DNA of 64,000 bases, taken from contig DAOKZI010000019.1 in the NCBI GenBank assembly GCA_035325705.1, positions 19,914 to 83,913 on the forward strand, in the 5' to 3' direction. Shown piece by piece: positions 32,711 through 43,262 of the stretch. Within the stretch, counting starts at the first letter, position 1, and each line of letters begins with the position of its first letter. Source of the stretch: Ga0077536 sp035325705. GTDB lineage: Bacteria; Pseudomonadota; Gammaproteobacteria; Ga0077536. Below the pieces are notes generated by a model. The model had not been told where the DNA came from. It made no database searches and saw nothing but the letters and a program-made list of their open reading frames with translations. A program made the translations under genes and the position numbers.

Positions 32711-34366
32711 TCAGGCGCCGAGCAGCTCCTTGGCGTGAGCGACCGTCTTCTTGGTGATTTCCTCGCCGCCGAGCATGCGGGCGATTTCCTCGACGCGTGA
32801 GCCGGCGTCGAGATAGCGCACGGAGGTCTCCGTCGCGCCTTTCTTCACCGACTTGCCGATCTGCAGATGCCGGTCGCCGGCCGCGGCGACCTGCGGCAGG
32901 TGGGTGATGCACAGCACCTGGCGATGCCCGGCGATGGCCTTCAGCAGCCGCGCGAGCACTGCGGCGACGCGCCCGCCGACCCCCGTGTCGACTTCGTCGT
33001 AGACGACCACGGGCACCCCCGACACTCCCGCCGCCGCCACCTGCAGCGCGAGGCTCACGCGCGAGAGCTCGCCGCCCGAGGCGACTTTGCGCAGCGGCCG
33101 CGGCGGCAGATCGGGATTCGTCGTCACCGTGAACTCGACGTCGTCGAGCCCGTGTTCGCCGGGCGCGGCGGACTCCGCGATCTCGATTTCGAAGCGCGCA
33201 TGCGGCAGCGCCAGCTCGTGCAGACGCGCGATTACCGCCGCGGCGAGGCGCCCGGCGGCGGCGCGCCGGCGCTGCGACAGGGCCAGCGCCTCGCGGCGGT
33301 ACTCGGCCTCGGCCTCGGCGCCGCGCGCGGCGAGCTCGCGTTCCAGGGTTTCGTGGTTCAGCAGCGTCGCGAGCTCGCCCTCGAGGCGCGTGCGCACCTC
33401 GGCGAGCTCGGCCGGCAGGCAGCGATGTTTGCGCGCGACGGCATGGATCTCCTCGAGCGCGCGCTCGGCGCGCGCGAGCTCGCCGGCGTCGGCGCCGAGC
33501 CGGCTCGAATAGTGATCGAGCTCGCGCTCGGCCTCGTCGAGGTTGATCGAAGCCTGTTCCATCAGCTCGGCGAGCGTCTGCAGGCCGTCGTCGAGGCCGG
33601 CGAGCTCGCGCGCCGCGTGCGCGGCCTGCGCGAGGGCGGCGCGCGCGCTGCGTTCGCCGCCGAACACGCGCTGCGCGATCGTCGCGATGCCGTTACGGAG
33701 CCGTTCGCCGTTCGCGGCGCGGCGGTGCGCCGCTTCGAGCGCCGTGAGCTCGGCGGCGCTCACGGGGAGCTGCGCGAGCTCGTCGAGCTGGAAGCGCAGG
33801 AACTCGATGCGGCTCGCGGCGTCGCGGTGGCCGCCGCGCAGCGCGGCGAGCTCGGCTTCGACCGCGTGCCAGCGCCGGTAAGCCGCGGCGACCTTGCGGG
33901 CGAGGGCGAGCTGATCGCCGAACTCGTCGAGCAGGGCGCGCTGGTTCGTCCGCTCGAGCAGCGAGTGATGCGCGTGCTGGCCGTGGATGTCGACGAGGCG
34001 GTCGCCGAGCGTCTTCAGGAACTGCACCGACACCGGCGCGTCGTTGCAGAACGCGCGCGAACGCCCGTCCGCGCCGACCACGCGGCGCACGACGCATTCC
34101 TCGCGCGCGTCGATGCCCTGCTCCGCGAGCAGGGCGAGGAGATCGGGCCGCGCCGTGAGATCGAACAGCGCGGAAACCGTCGCGCGCTCGGCGCCCGCTC
34201 GCACCGCGCCGGAATCCGCGCGATCGCCGAGCGCGAGGCCCACGGCGTCGACGAGGATCGATTTGCCGGCGCCCGTTTCGCCGGTGATGACGGTGAGCCC
34301 GGCCTCGAATTCGAGGTCGACGCTGCGCAGGATCGCGAGATCGCGGATGCCCAGCGCCTTCAGCAC
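32711..34366 (-). CDS. recN: DNA repair ATPase RecN
   Basis: RecN is an SMC-like protein in double-strand break repair. The GTG at 34366 (VLKALGIRDLAIL) matches the family start and gives 551 residues; an in-frame start at 34381 is also open. Walker A is TGETGAGKS at about 29-37, QHAHHSLL lies near 132, a coiled coil covers about 160-370, and the C-terminal ATPase half has VASGGELSRVSLALQ and VVVYDEVDTGVGGRVA followed by LCITHLPQVAA. The gene overlaps the end of nadK by a few bases. No clear LexA box is visible because the start lies inside nadK. Confidence 0.96.
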   Translation of the reverse strand: MLKALGIRDLAILRSVDLEFEAGLTVITGETGAGKSILVDAVGLALGDRADSGAVRAGAERATVSALFDLTARPDLLALLAEQGIDAREECVVRRVVGADGRSRAFCNDAPVSVQFLKTLGDRLVDIHGQHAHHSLLERTNQRALLDEFGDQLALARKVAAAYRRWHAVEAELAALRGGHRDAASRIEFLRFQLDELAQLPVSAAELTALEAAHRRAANGERLRNGIATIAQRVFGGERSARAALAQAAHAARELAGLDDGLQTLAELMEQASINLDEAERELDHYSSRLGADAGELARAERALEEIHAVARKHRCLPAELAEVRTRLEGELATLLNHETLERELAARGAEAEAEYRREALALSQRRRAAAGRLAAAVIARLHELALPHARFEIEIAESAAPGEHGLDDVEFTVTTNPDLPPRPLRKVASGGELSRVSLALQVAAAGVSGVPVVVYDEVDTGVGGRVAAVLARLLKAIAGHRQVLCITHLPQVAAAGDRHLQIGKSVKKGATETSVRYLDAGSRVEEIARMLGGEEITKKTVAHAKELLGA

Positions 34367-35229
34367 GGCGGCCGGCCCCACTGCATCTTCGCGCGCAGGG
34401 TCGCGAAATGATCGTGCCCGGCGGGGTGCAGCAGGTGCACGGCCGCCGGGTGCTTGGTGATGCGCACGCGATCGCCCGGCCGCCAGCCCGGCAGCGCAAA
34501 GCCGTCGGCGTTGACGCTCGAATGCACGGCATCCTCCGGGCTCACGTCGATTTCGACCCGCGCCGAGTCCGGGATCACGAGCGGCCGGTTGGTCAGCGAA
34601 TGCGGACAGATCGGCACCAGCAGGATCGCCGGCACCGCGGGATCGAGAATCGGACCTCCGCCGGACAGCGCATAGGCCGTCGATCCGGTGGGGGTCGACA
34701 CGATCAGGCCGTCGGCGCGCTGGGTGTGGACGAAGCGCCCGTCGACATAGGTGTTCAGCGTGATCAGGCGCGGGGTGCTCCAGCGCTGGAGCACGATGTC
34801 GTTCAGCGCAGTCTGCGCGGCGACCACGGCGCCGTCGCGCACGAATTCGCAGCTCAGCACCGCGCGCGCCTCTTCGACGTAGCGGCCGGCGAGGATCGCC
34901 TCCAGGCCCTGTGCCACCTGCTGCGGCGACAGATCTGCGAGGAAGCCGAGGCGGCCCAGGTTGATGCCGAGCAGCGGCACCGTGCGCGGAAAGAGCAGCT
35001 TCGCGGCGCGCAGCAGCGTGCCGTCGCCGCCGACCGTGATCACGAGGTCGCGGTCCGCGACCAGCGCTTCGTCGCGGCCTAGGCGGTGGCGCGCGTCGAG
35101 CGGAGCCGCAGCGTCCGCATCGACGACGACGTCGACCGCGTGGCGGGCGAGCACGGCGAGGGCCGCGTCGAGCGCGCCGTGCACCGACGCATCGTCATGC
35201 TTGACCACCAAACCGATGCGTTTGAACAC
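34360..35229 (-). CDS. nadK: NAD kinase
   Basis: The 289-residue enzyme phosphorylates NAD to NADP. Motifs: GGDGT at 67-71 with LLRAA, NLGRLGFLADL near 90, ALNDIVLQRWS near 141 and GLIVSTPTGSTAYALSGGGP around 174-193. The C-terminal barrel ends in VRITKHPAAVHLLHP. Length and catalytic Asp are normal. It is co-transcribed with recN and divergent from hrcA. Confidence 0.97.
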   Translation of the reverse strand: MFKRIGLVVKHDDASVHGALDAALAVLARHAVDVVVDADAAAPLDARHRLGRDEALVADRDLVITVGGDGTLLRAAKLLFPRTVPLLGINLGRLGFLADLSPQQVAQGLEAILAGRYVEEARAVLSCEFVRDGAVVAAQTALNDIVLQRWSTPRLITLNTYVDGRFVHTQRADGLIVSTPTGSTAYALSGGGPILDPAVPAILLVPICPHSLTNRPLVIPDSARVEIDVSPEDAVHSSVNADGFALPGWRPGDRVRITKHPAAVHLLHPAGHDHFATLRAKMQWGRPPC

Positions 35230-35402
35230 TGCCGCTCCTCTGCGCTGCCTGGCCGCCCGATGCCGCTGCCGGCCTGGTCGTGCGGCCTTCGTCGTTCGAC
35301 GATTGTGCCAAGTCTGCCGCCGGTCCGGAACCGTGCTTTTGCATGGTCTGCGGGGGGGTGCTAGATTTCCGGACGGCAGTCGTTTCCTCGGGTAGCCGCG
35401 AC

Positions 35403-36455
35403 ATGAACGATCCTTCGCACGGTATCGAGCTCAGCGAACGCGCGCAGCATCTGTTCAAGCTGCTCATCGAGCGCTATATCGCCGACGGCCAGCCCGTCGG
35501 CTCACGCACGCTCGCGCGCGACACCAAGCTCGAGCTGAGCCCGGCGACGATCCGCAACGTGATGGCCGATCTCGAGGATCTGGGCCTCATCAAGTCGCCG
35601 CACACCTCGGCAGGGCGCGTGCCGACGGCGCGCGGCTATCGCTTTTTCGTCGACTCGATCCTGACCTGGCGCAACCCGGCGCCGATCGACGTCCAGCGCC
35701 TCTCTTCGGACATCCTGAGCGAGCACGACGTCCGCCGCATGCTCGAGCGCACCTCGACGCTGTTGTCCGACATCACCCGCTTCGCCGGCCTCGTGATGCT
35801 GCCGGCCGTCGAGCAGCGCGCCCTGCGGCAGGTCGAGTTCCTCAGGCTGAACGACAACCGCGTGCTCGCGATCCTCGTCGTCAACGATCGTGAAGTGCAG
35901 AATCGCATCATCCGCACTGCGCGCCCGTATTCGAGCGCGGAATTGACCGAGGTCGCCAATTACCTCAATTCGGCCTTCGCCGGGCGCGATATCCGGCAGG
36001 TCAAGCACGATATCCTCGCCGAGATGAACGCGGCTCGCGACGAGATGAACCGGCTGATGCAGAACGCGATCGAGATGGCGCAGCAGGTCTTCACGGACGA
36101 GCAGCAGGGCAAGGACTACGTCCTCGCCGGCCAGACCAATCTGATGGAGTTCACCGAGCTCTCGGACATCGACACGCTGCGCGCGCTGTTCGAGGCCTTC
36201 AACCGCAAGCGCGACATGCTCCACCTGCTCGATCAGGCACTGTGCGCCAACGGCGTCCAGATCTTCATCGGCGAGGAATCGGGCTACGAGGCCTTCGACG
36301 ACTGCAGCATCGTGACCTCGACCTACGGCCGCGACGGCGAATCGCTAGGCGTGCTCGGCGTCATCGGCCCGACCCGCATGCCCTACGAGAAGGTCATCCC
36401 CATCGTCGACCTCACCGCCAAGGTGCTGAGCTCGGCCTTGAATTCCCTCCAGTAG
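35403..36455 (+). CDS. hrcA: Heat-inducible transcription repressor HrcA
   Basis: Starting at the ATG at 35403 (MNDPSHGIELSERAQHLFK) the protein is 350 residues, the usual size; the frame upstream lacks family similarity. It has the N-terminal winged helix (GQPVGSRTLARDTKLELSPA, IRNVMADLEDLGLIKSPHTS, AGRVPTARGYRFFVD) and the GAF-like inducer domain ending in IGPTRMPYEKVIPIVDLTA. HrcA represses chaperone operons by binding CIRCE elements. I see no CIRCE copy (TTAGCACTC-N9-GAGTGCTAA) in the hrcA-grpE-dnaK-dnaJ cluster, so its target is probably elsewhere, such as groESL. Confidence 0.96.
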   Translation: MNDPSHGIELSERAQHLFKLLIERYIADGQPVGSRTLARDTKLELSPATIRNVMADLEDLGLIKSPHTSAGRVPTARGYRFFVDSILTWRNPAPIDVQRLSSDILSEHDVRRMLERTSTLLSDITRFAGLVMLPAVEQRALRQVEFLRLNDNRVLAILVVNDREVQNRIIRTARPYSSAELTEVANYLNSAFAGRDIRQVKHDILAEMNAARDEMNRLMQNAIEMAQQVFTDEQQGKDYVLAGQTNLMEFTELSDIDTLRALFEAFNRKRDMLHLLDQALCANGVQIFIGEESGYEAFDDCSIVTSTYGRDGESLGVLGVIGPTRMPYEKVIPIVDLTAKVLSSALNSLQ

Positions 36456-36529
36456 GCCCCAAGCTAGACCGCGGGCCGTCGGCGCACGCCCCCGGGGTCG
36501 GGGCGCGGCGGCGTTTTTCCATGCTCTGT

Positions 36530-36548
36530 GGCGGCCCGCCGGGCCGCC
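36530..36548 (+). promoter_or_regulatory. Perfect hairpin just upstream of the grpE ribosome-binding site
   Basis: GGCGGCCC-GCC-GGGCCGCC is a perfect 8-bp stem ending 7 bases before the grpE GGAGG. Such a structure could affect translation initiation or mark an RNA processing or termination point between hrcA and grpE. Confidence 0.4.
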
Positions 36549-36566
36549 GGTTTCCGGAGGATACGC

Positions 36567-37094
36567 GTGACGAACGAGGACACTATGCCGGTGGCGGCGG
36601 AAGAGCCGGCACCGCCGACGGTGGCGGAGCTGCAGGCCGAGATCGAACGCCTGCGCGGCGAGGTCGACCACTTTCGCGAGGACATGCTGCGCGCGCGGGC
36701 CGAGGTCGACAACATCCGCAAGCGCGCCGCCCGCGACGTCGAGGCGGCCCACAAGTTCGGTATCGAGAAGCTCGTCGAGGTTCTGCTGCCGGTCAAGGAC
36801 AGTTTCGATCTCGGCTACGAGGCGGCGCAGAACACCACGGATCTCAAGAGCCTGCAGGAGGGCATGAAGCTGACCGTGCAGCTCTTCGACGAGGCGCTGG
36901 CCAAGATCGGCGTGACCGCGGTCGAGGGCGTCGGGGCCCGCTTCAATCCGGACAAGCACCAGGCCGTGAGCGTGGAAGCCGACCCGGGCGCCGAGGAAGG
37001 CACGGTGCTGCGCGTGTTCCAGAAGGGCTACACCCTGAACGATCGCCTCGTGCGGCCGGCGATGGTCGTCGTCGCCAAGGCGCCGGGCTGCTGA
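36567..37094 (+). CDS. grpE: Nucleotide exchange factor GrpE
   Basis: I take the GTG at 36567 (VTNEDTMPVAAEEPAPPTVA) because GGAGG lies 7 bases before it; an ATG at 36585 is the alternative. The 175-residue protein has the long N-terminal helix (ELQAEIERLRGEVDHFREDM), RARAEVDNIRKRAARDVEAA and the C-terminal beta-wing with VGARFNPDKHQAVSVE and VLRVFQKGYTLNDRLVRPA. It promotes ADP release from DnaK, encoded 135 bases downstream. Confidence 0.96.
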   Translation: MTNEDTMPVAAEEPAPPTVAELQAEIERLRGEVDHFREDMLRARAEVDNIRKRAARDVEAAHKFGIEKLVEVLLPVKDSFDLGYEAAQNTTDLKSLQEGMKLTVQLFDEALAKIGVTAVEGVGARFNPDKHQAVSVEADPGAEEGTVLRVFQKGYTLNDRLVRPAMVVVAKAPGC

Positions 37095-37229
37095 GGCGCC
37101 GCGCGGCGGGCGCCGCGGCCGTTCGTCGGCCCGGCGCCCTTGAGACCGCGACGGCCGTCCCCATATCAGGGGCAATCGCCGGCTTCCCGACCATCGGCCG
37201 GCCCCAATCCAGACTCCAGAGAGGCACTC

Positions 37230-39158
<1,929 letters not shown>

Positions 39159-39163
39159 GGGAA

Positions 39164-39242
39164 GCGCCGATCGCGCCCGGAACGGGCGCGATCGGCGCGG
39201 GCCGTCCACGGCCCGCGAACAAAGTCCTCCGTCGCGGAGGAC
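39164..39242 (+). promoter_or_regulatory. Three consecutive perfect hairpins between dnaK and dnaJ
   Basis: The 153-base gap holds three stems in a row. A 15-bp stem, GCGCCGATCGCGCCC (39164-39178) with its exact complement at 39184-39198, is followed by a 9-bp stem GCGGGCCGT / ACGGCCCGC (39197-39216) and a 7-bp stem GTCCTCC / GGAGGAC (39224-39242). No long T-tract follows, so the array is more likely an mRNA stabiliser or processing site tuning the dnaK:dnaJ ratio than a full terminator. Confidence 0.6.
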
Positions 39243-39311
39243 ACCAGCGATGCGGCCCGGCCGGAGTGAAGCTTCGTCCGGGCTCGTTCATATAGGGGTA
39301 CGGTGCGCGAT

Positions 39312-40442
39312 ATGGCGAAGCGGGACTATTACGAAGTGCTGGGCGTGACCCGCACGGCGTCCGATGCCGACATCAAGAAGGCCTATCGGCGTCTCGCGAT
39401 GAAATACCATCCGGATCGCAACGACGGCGATACCCAGGCCGAGGAACGCTTCAAGGAAACGAAGGAAGCCTTCGAGATCCTGAGCGATCAGCAGAAGCGC
39501 GCCGCCTACGATCAGTTCGGCCATGCCGGCGTCGATCCGCAGGCCGGGGGCGGTTTCGGCGGCGGCGCGGGTTTCAGCGACATCTTCGAGTCGGTCTTCG
39601 GCGACATCTTCGGCGGCGGCGGCGCGCGCGGCGGGGCGCGCGTGTACCGGGGTGCCGATCTGCGCTATGACCTCGAGCTGCCGCTCGAGGACGCGGTGCG
39701 CGGTACCGAGGTCAAGATCCGCATCCCGACCGTCGTCGACTGCGACGTCTGCGACGGCAACGGCAGCCGCAGCAAGGCGGCGCCCGAAACCTGTACGACC
39801 TGCAACGGCGTCGGCCAGATCCGCATGCAGCAGGGCTTCTTCTCGGTCCAGCAGACCTGTCCCGCCTGCCGCGGCCGCGGGCGCGTGGTCAAGGATCCCT
39901 GCGCGAACTGCAGCGGTACCGGCAAGGCGCGCGGCCACAAGACGCTCACGGTCAAGATCCCGGCCGGCGTCGACACCGGCGATCGCATCCGCCTCGGCGG
40001 CGAAGGCGAGCCGGGCCAGAACGGCGGTCCGGCGGGCGATCTCTACGTCAACGTGATGGTGCGCGAGCATCCGATCTTCACGCGCGAAGGCACGGATCTC
40101 TATTCCGAAGTGCCGATCGACTTCGTCACCGCGGCGCTCGGCGGCGAGCTCGAGGTGCCGACGCTCGAAGGCCGCGTGGTGCTGAAGATCCCGCCCGAAA
40201 CCCAGAGCGGCAAGATGTTCCGGCTGCGCGGCAAGGGCGTGAAATCGGTGCGCGGCGGGGCGACGGGCGATCTGATCTGCCGCGTGACGATCGAAACCCC
40301 GGTCAGCCTCAACAAGCAGCAGAAGGATCTGCTCCGCGCCTTCGGCGACTCGCTCGCCAGCGAGGGCGTGCGTCATTCGCCGCGGGCCAGCTCCTGGCTG
40401 GACGGCGTGAAGAAATTCTTCGAAGACATGAAGTTCGGCTGA
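39312..40442 (+). CDS. dnaJ: Chaperone DnaJ (Hsp40)
   Basis: From the ATG at 39312 (MAKRDYYEVLGVTRTASDAD) the protein is 376 residues; a GTG three codons earlier is possible. It has a J domain with HPD in AMKYHPDRNDGD, a Gly/Phe-rich linker (GGGFGGGAGFSDIFESVFGD), four CxxCxGxG zinc-binding repeats (CDVCDGNG, CTTCNGVG, CPACRGRG, CANCSGTG) and the C-terminal client-binding domains. It stimulates the DnaK ATPase. dapB follows after 2 bases, so dapB may be partly in the heat-shock transcript. Confidence 0.97.
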   Translation: MAKRDYYEVLGVTRTASDADIKKAYRRLAMKYHPDRNDGDTQAEERFKETKEAFEILSDQQKRAAYDQFGHAGVDPQAGGGFGGGAGFSDIFESVFGDIFGGGGARGGARVYRGADLRYDLELPLEDAVRGTEVKIRIPTVVDCDVCDGNGSRSKAAPETCTTCNGVGQIRMQQGFFSVQQTCPACRGRGRVVKDPCANCSGTGKARGHKTLTVKIPAGVDTGDRIRLGGEGEPGQNGGPAGDLYVNVMVREHPIFTREGTDLYSEVPIDFVTAALGGELEVPTLEGRVVLKIPPETQSGKMFRLRGKGVKSVRGGATGDLICRVTIETPVSLNKQQKDLLRAFGDSLASEGVRHSPRASSWLDGVKKFFEDMKFG

Positions 40443-40444
40443 GC

Positions 40445-41257
40445 ATGAGCAAGGTCCTCCCCACCGTCGCCATCGCCGGCGCCGCCGGCCGCATGGGACG
40501 CAGTCTGGTCGAGCTCGGTCAGCGGGCGAGCGAGCTGCGGCTGGTCGCCGCCTTCGAGGCCGCCGGCCATCCGCTGCTCGGCCAGGACGTCGGCGCGATT
40601 GCCGGCATCGGCCCGATCGGCATCCCGCTCGCGAGCGACGCGGCGCTGGCCGACACGCCCTTCGAGGTGCTGATCGATTTCACGACCGTCGAGGCCTCGC
40701 TCGCGCATCTCGAGGCCTGCGTCGAAACCGGGCGGCGCGTCGTGCTCGGCACCACGGGCTTCGGCGAGCGACGCGCGCAGATCGACGCCGCCGCGCGGCG
40801 CATCGGTCTCGTGTTCGCGCCGAACATGAGCGTCGGCGTCAATCTGTGCTTCAAGCTGCTCCAGCTCGCGGCGCGGGTGCTGGGCGAAGACTTCGACGTC
40901 GAAATCATCGAGGCCCACCACCGCCACAAAGTGGACGCGCCGTCGGGGACGGCCGTGCGCATGGGCGAGATCCTGGCCGCCGAGCTCGGCCGCGATCTCG
41001 CGAGCTGCGCGGTCTACGGCCGTCAGGGCCACACCGGCCCGCGGGATCGCCGCACCATCGGCTTCGAGACCATCCGCGCCGGGGAAATCGTCGGCGATCA
41101 CACCGTGCTCTTCGCCGGCGCCGGCGAGGTCGTCGAGATCACGCATCGCGCCGCCAATCGCGCGACTTTTGCCGGCGGCGCGCTGCGGGCCGCGGCCTGG
41201 CTGGCGGATCGCGGCCCGGGCTGTTACGACATGCAGGACGTGCTCGGCCTGCGCTGA
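40445..41257 (+). CDS. dapB: 4-hydroxy-tetrahydrodipicolinate reductase
   Basis: The 270-residue enzyme reduces 4-hydroxy-tetrahydrodipicolinate in lysine/diaminopimelate synthesis. It has the nucleotide-binding GAAGRMGRSLVEL at about 13, the VLIDFTTVEASLAHL loop, GTTGFGERRAQI, and the catalytic EAHHRHKVDAPSGTA segment near 157. Length is standard. dapC, dapD and asd of the same pathway lie later in the window. Confidence 0.97.
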   Translation: MSKVLPTVAIAGAAGRMGRSLVELGQRASELRLVAAFEAAGHPLLGQDVGAIAGIGPIGIPLASDAALADTPFEVLIDFTTVEASLAHLEACVETGRRVVLGTTGFGERRAQIDAAARRIGLVFAPNMSVGVNLCFKLLQLAARVLGEDFDVEIIEAHHRHKVDAPSGTAVRMGEILAAELGRDLASCAVYGRQGHTGPRDRRTIGFETIRAGEIVGDHTVLFAGAGEVVEITHRAANRATFAGGALRAAAWLADRGPGCYDMQDVLGLR

Positions 41258-41386
41258 GGGCGCGGGCCGCCGAGGCGGCGATGAACCTCCGGCCTCGGCG
41301 CGGGGACTAAGCAAACGGTGGGCATGCGAGGCCGCGCGGGCCTCGCGGCACGGGGCAAGGCGGCCTGCGATCGAGCGGGAGGAAGC

Positions 41387-42001
41387 ATGAACGAGCTGCC
41401 GGAGCGGATCGAAGCCGCGGTCGAGGACATCGTTCCCGCGGCCGCCCTCGTCGATCGCCGCGACGCGGCTCTGCTCGCCGAGATCGTCGCCGGCAACCGC
41501 AGTGCCTTCGACACCTTGTATCGACACTACTACGCGCGCCTGACCGACTTCGTGTCGCGCATCCTCCATCAGCACGAGCTCGCCGAGGAGGTCGTCAACG
41601 ACACGATGTACGCGGTGTGGACGGGGGGCGCGCGCTTTGCCGGCCGCTCGCGCGTATCGACGTGGATCTTCGGCATCGCCTACCACAAGGCCTTGAAGCG
41701 GCTGGAGCGCGAACGGCGCAGCGTCGCCGACGCGCTGGACGAGGATTTCGATCTCGCGATCGAGGCCGATCCGGGCGGCGCCGCCGATGCCGCGCGGCTG
41801 CAGCGTCAGCTCGAGGTCGCGCTTGCGAAGCTCTCGCCCGCCCATCGCAGCGTCGTCGAGCTGACCTTCCTGCTCGACTATTCCTACGAGGAAACGGCCG
41901 ACATCGTCGGCTGCCCCGTCAACACCGTGAAGACCCGCATGTTCCATGCGCGCGCCCGGCTGCGGAAGCTGTTGAGCGCCGTCGTATCGCGCCCGAAATA
42001 G
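41387..42001 (+). CDS. ECF-type RNA polymerase sigma factor
   Basis: The ATG at 41387 has GGGAGGA upstream and yields 204 residues. Region 2 covers FDTLYRHYYARLTDFVSRIL to NDTMYAVWTGGARFAGRSRV with STWIFGIAYHKALKRLER. Region 4 covers LSPAHRSVVELTFLLDYSYE to VGCPVNTVKTRMFHARARLR. This is the compact ECF (sigma-70 family) layout. The next gene, 9 bases downstream, encodes a membrane anti-sigma factor, the usual partner. Target promoters are unknown. Confidence 0.93.
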   Translation: MNELPERIEAAVEDIVPAAALVDRRDAALLAEIVAGNRSAFDTLYRHYYARLTDFVSRILHQHELAEEVVNDTMYAVWTGGARFAGRSRVSTWIFGIAYHKALKRLERERRSVADALDEDFDLAIEADPGGAADAARLQRQLEVALAKLSPAHRSVVELTFLLDYSYEETADIVGCPVNTVKTRMFHARARLRKLLSAVVSRPK

Positions 42002-42010
42002 AGAACGATC

Positions 42011-42679
42011 ATGCGCTTGCCCGAGCCCGACAGCACCGTCCGATCCCCGCGCAGCGAGTACGCGGCGCGGCACGCCGCGGTGTTCGAACTACTGCCTTGG
42101 TATGTGAACGGCACGCTCGCCGCCGCCGAGCGCGCTCGCGTCCTCGCGCATCTCGAGGGCTGCCTGTCCTGCCGCCGCGAGCTCGAGCTGCTCGAGGCCC
42201 TGCAGCGCGCGCTGCGCGCACCGGCGAGCGAGCGTCGCTGCGAGGACGCGCTGCGCCGGCTGCATGCGCGGATGGCGACGCGGGAGAAGACCTCGCCGCC
42301 GTGGGCCGCCGCTGCGGTGCTCGCGCTGGTCGTCGGTCTCGTGTCGACCTTGTCCGGCAACACCGAGGCGAGCGTCGCCTGGCTCAAGAACACGGGCCTG
42401 AGCATGATGAGCCAGAGCCACGTCGCGGACAGCTCGACCGAGAGTGTGCGCGCGCACCTCGTGTTCTACGACAACATCACCGAGCGCCAGCTCCGCGCGC
42501 TGCTGCTGTCGGTCGGCGCCGATCTGATCGAGGGCCCCACACCGCAGGGCGTCTATACCGTGGCCTTCACGCACACCGCGGATCCGGAGGAAATTCGCCG
42601 CGTGCTGAGCGAGCTGCGGCATTCGCGCCGAGTCATCTACGCCGAGCCGCTGATGCCGAAATCCGTCGCCGACTGGTGA
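42011..42679 (+). CDS. Membrane anti-sigma factor with zinc-finger motif
   Basis: The 222-residue protein has a cytoplasmic N-terminal anti-sigma domain with the zinc-binding H-x3-C-x2-C pattern (LAHLEGCLSCRRELELL near 45-61). One transmembrane helix (WAAAAVLALVVGLVSTLSG, about 97-115) and a periplasmic domain of about 100 residues follow (VRAHLVFYDNITERQLRALL, GVYTVAFTHTADPEEIRRVL, RRVIYAEPLMPKS). The periplasmic part is probably the sensory domain. It should hold the adjacent sigma factor inactive until an envelope or oxidative signal arrives. Confidence 0.88.
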   Translation: MRLPEPDSTVRSPRSEYAARHAAVFELLPWYVNGTLAAAERARVLAHLEGCLSCRRELELLEALQRALRAPASERRCEDALRRLHARMATREKTSPPWAAAAVLALVVGLVSTLSGNTEASVAWLKNTGLSMMSQSHVADSSTESVRAHLVFYDNITERQLRALLLSVGADLIEGPTPQGVYTVAFTHTADPEEIRRVLSELRHSRRVIYAEPLMPKSVADW

Positions 42680-42728
42680 GCCTGCGCCAGAAACCGTAGG
42701 TTGCCGTGAAAGAGGGCGCCCCCGTTTT

Positions 42729-43154
42729 CGTAGCCCGGGTGCAGCGTAGCGGAACCCGGGATCGAGCATGTCCGATACGCAAAGAATTTCGGCAGTGCTC
42801 GGCGCGCGCCGCGCGGGATCTTTCCGAATGCATGAGACGACGGCGAGCGCGGATCCCGGGTTACGCGCTGCGCGCTCCACCCGGGCTACGACACCGCCGT
42901 TCACGCTGCAGGACTATGCCTCTTTCATGATTGGGGTGAGGCGCGCGCACCCGCAATCGTGAAAAAGGAGCGAAGCGGAATCCGGGTTCGGCGCCTCGTC
43001 AGTCGTTGTCCCCTAGATCGATGCCATGCCTCTCATGGGGACAACCACGGCCGCGACGCTCTTTCACGGCACCCTACGAGCTTCGTAGCCCGGGTGTAGC
43101 GCGCAGCGCGGAACCCGGGATCCCGGGTTCCGCTCCGCTGCACCCGGGCTACGA
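42729..43154. repeat. REP-like repeat cluster
   Basis: The 583-base gap 42680-43262 contains no supportable gene but five members of the GTAGCCCGGGTGCAGCG..GGAACCCGGG family. They lie at 42729-42763, 42852-42891 (inverted), a partial copy 42966-42990, and a head-to-head pair at 43084-43154 that forms one long palindrome around GGGATCCCGGG. The interval between the first pair (42764-42851) is ordinary sequence. Paired inverted orientation resembles BIME structures. Confidence 0.82.
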
Positions 43155-43262
43155 GAGCTCTACGCATGAGGCTTGCGTGCGCCGGAGCGCGGAGCGGCGA
43201 GCGTGGCCTGCTCGTGCTAAGGTGTGCGCGCCCGGGCTGCGGGCACAGCGACGGTCGATGGC

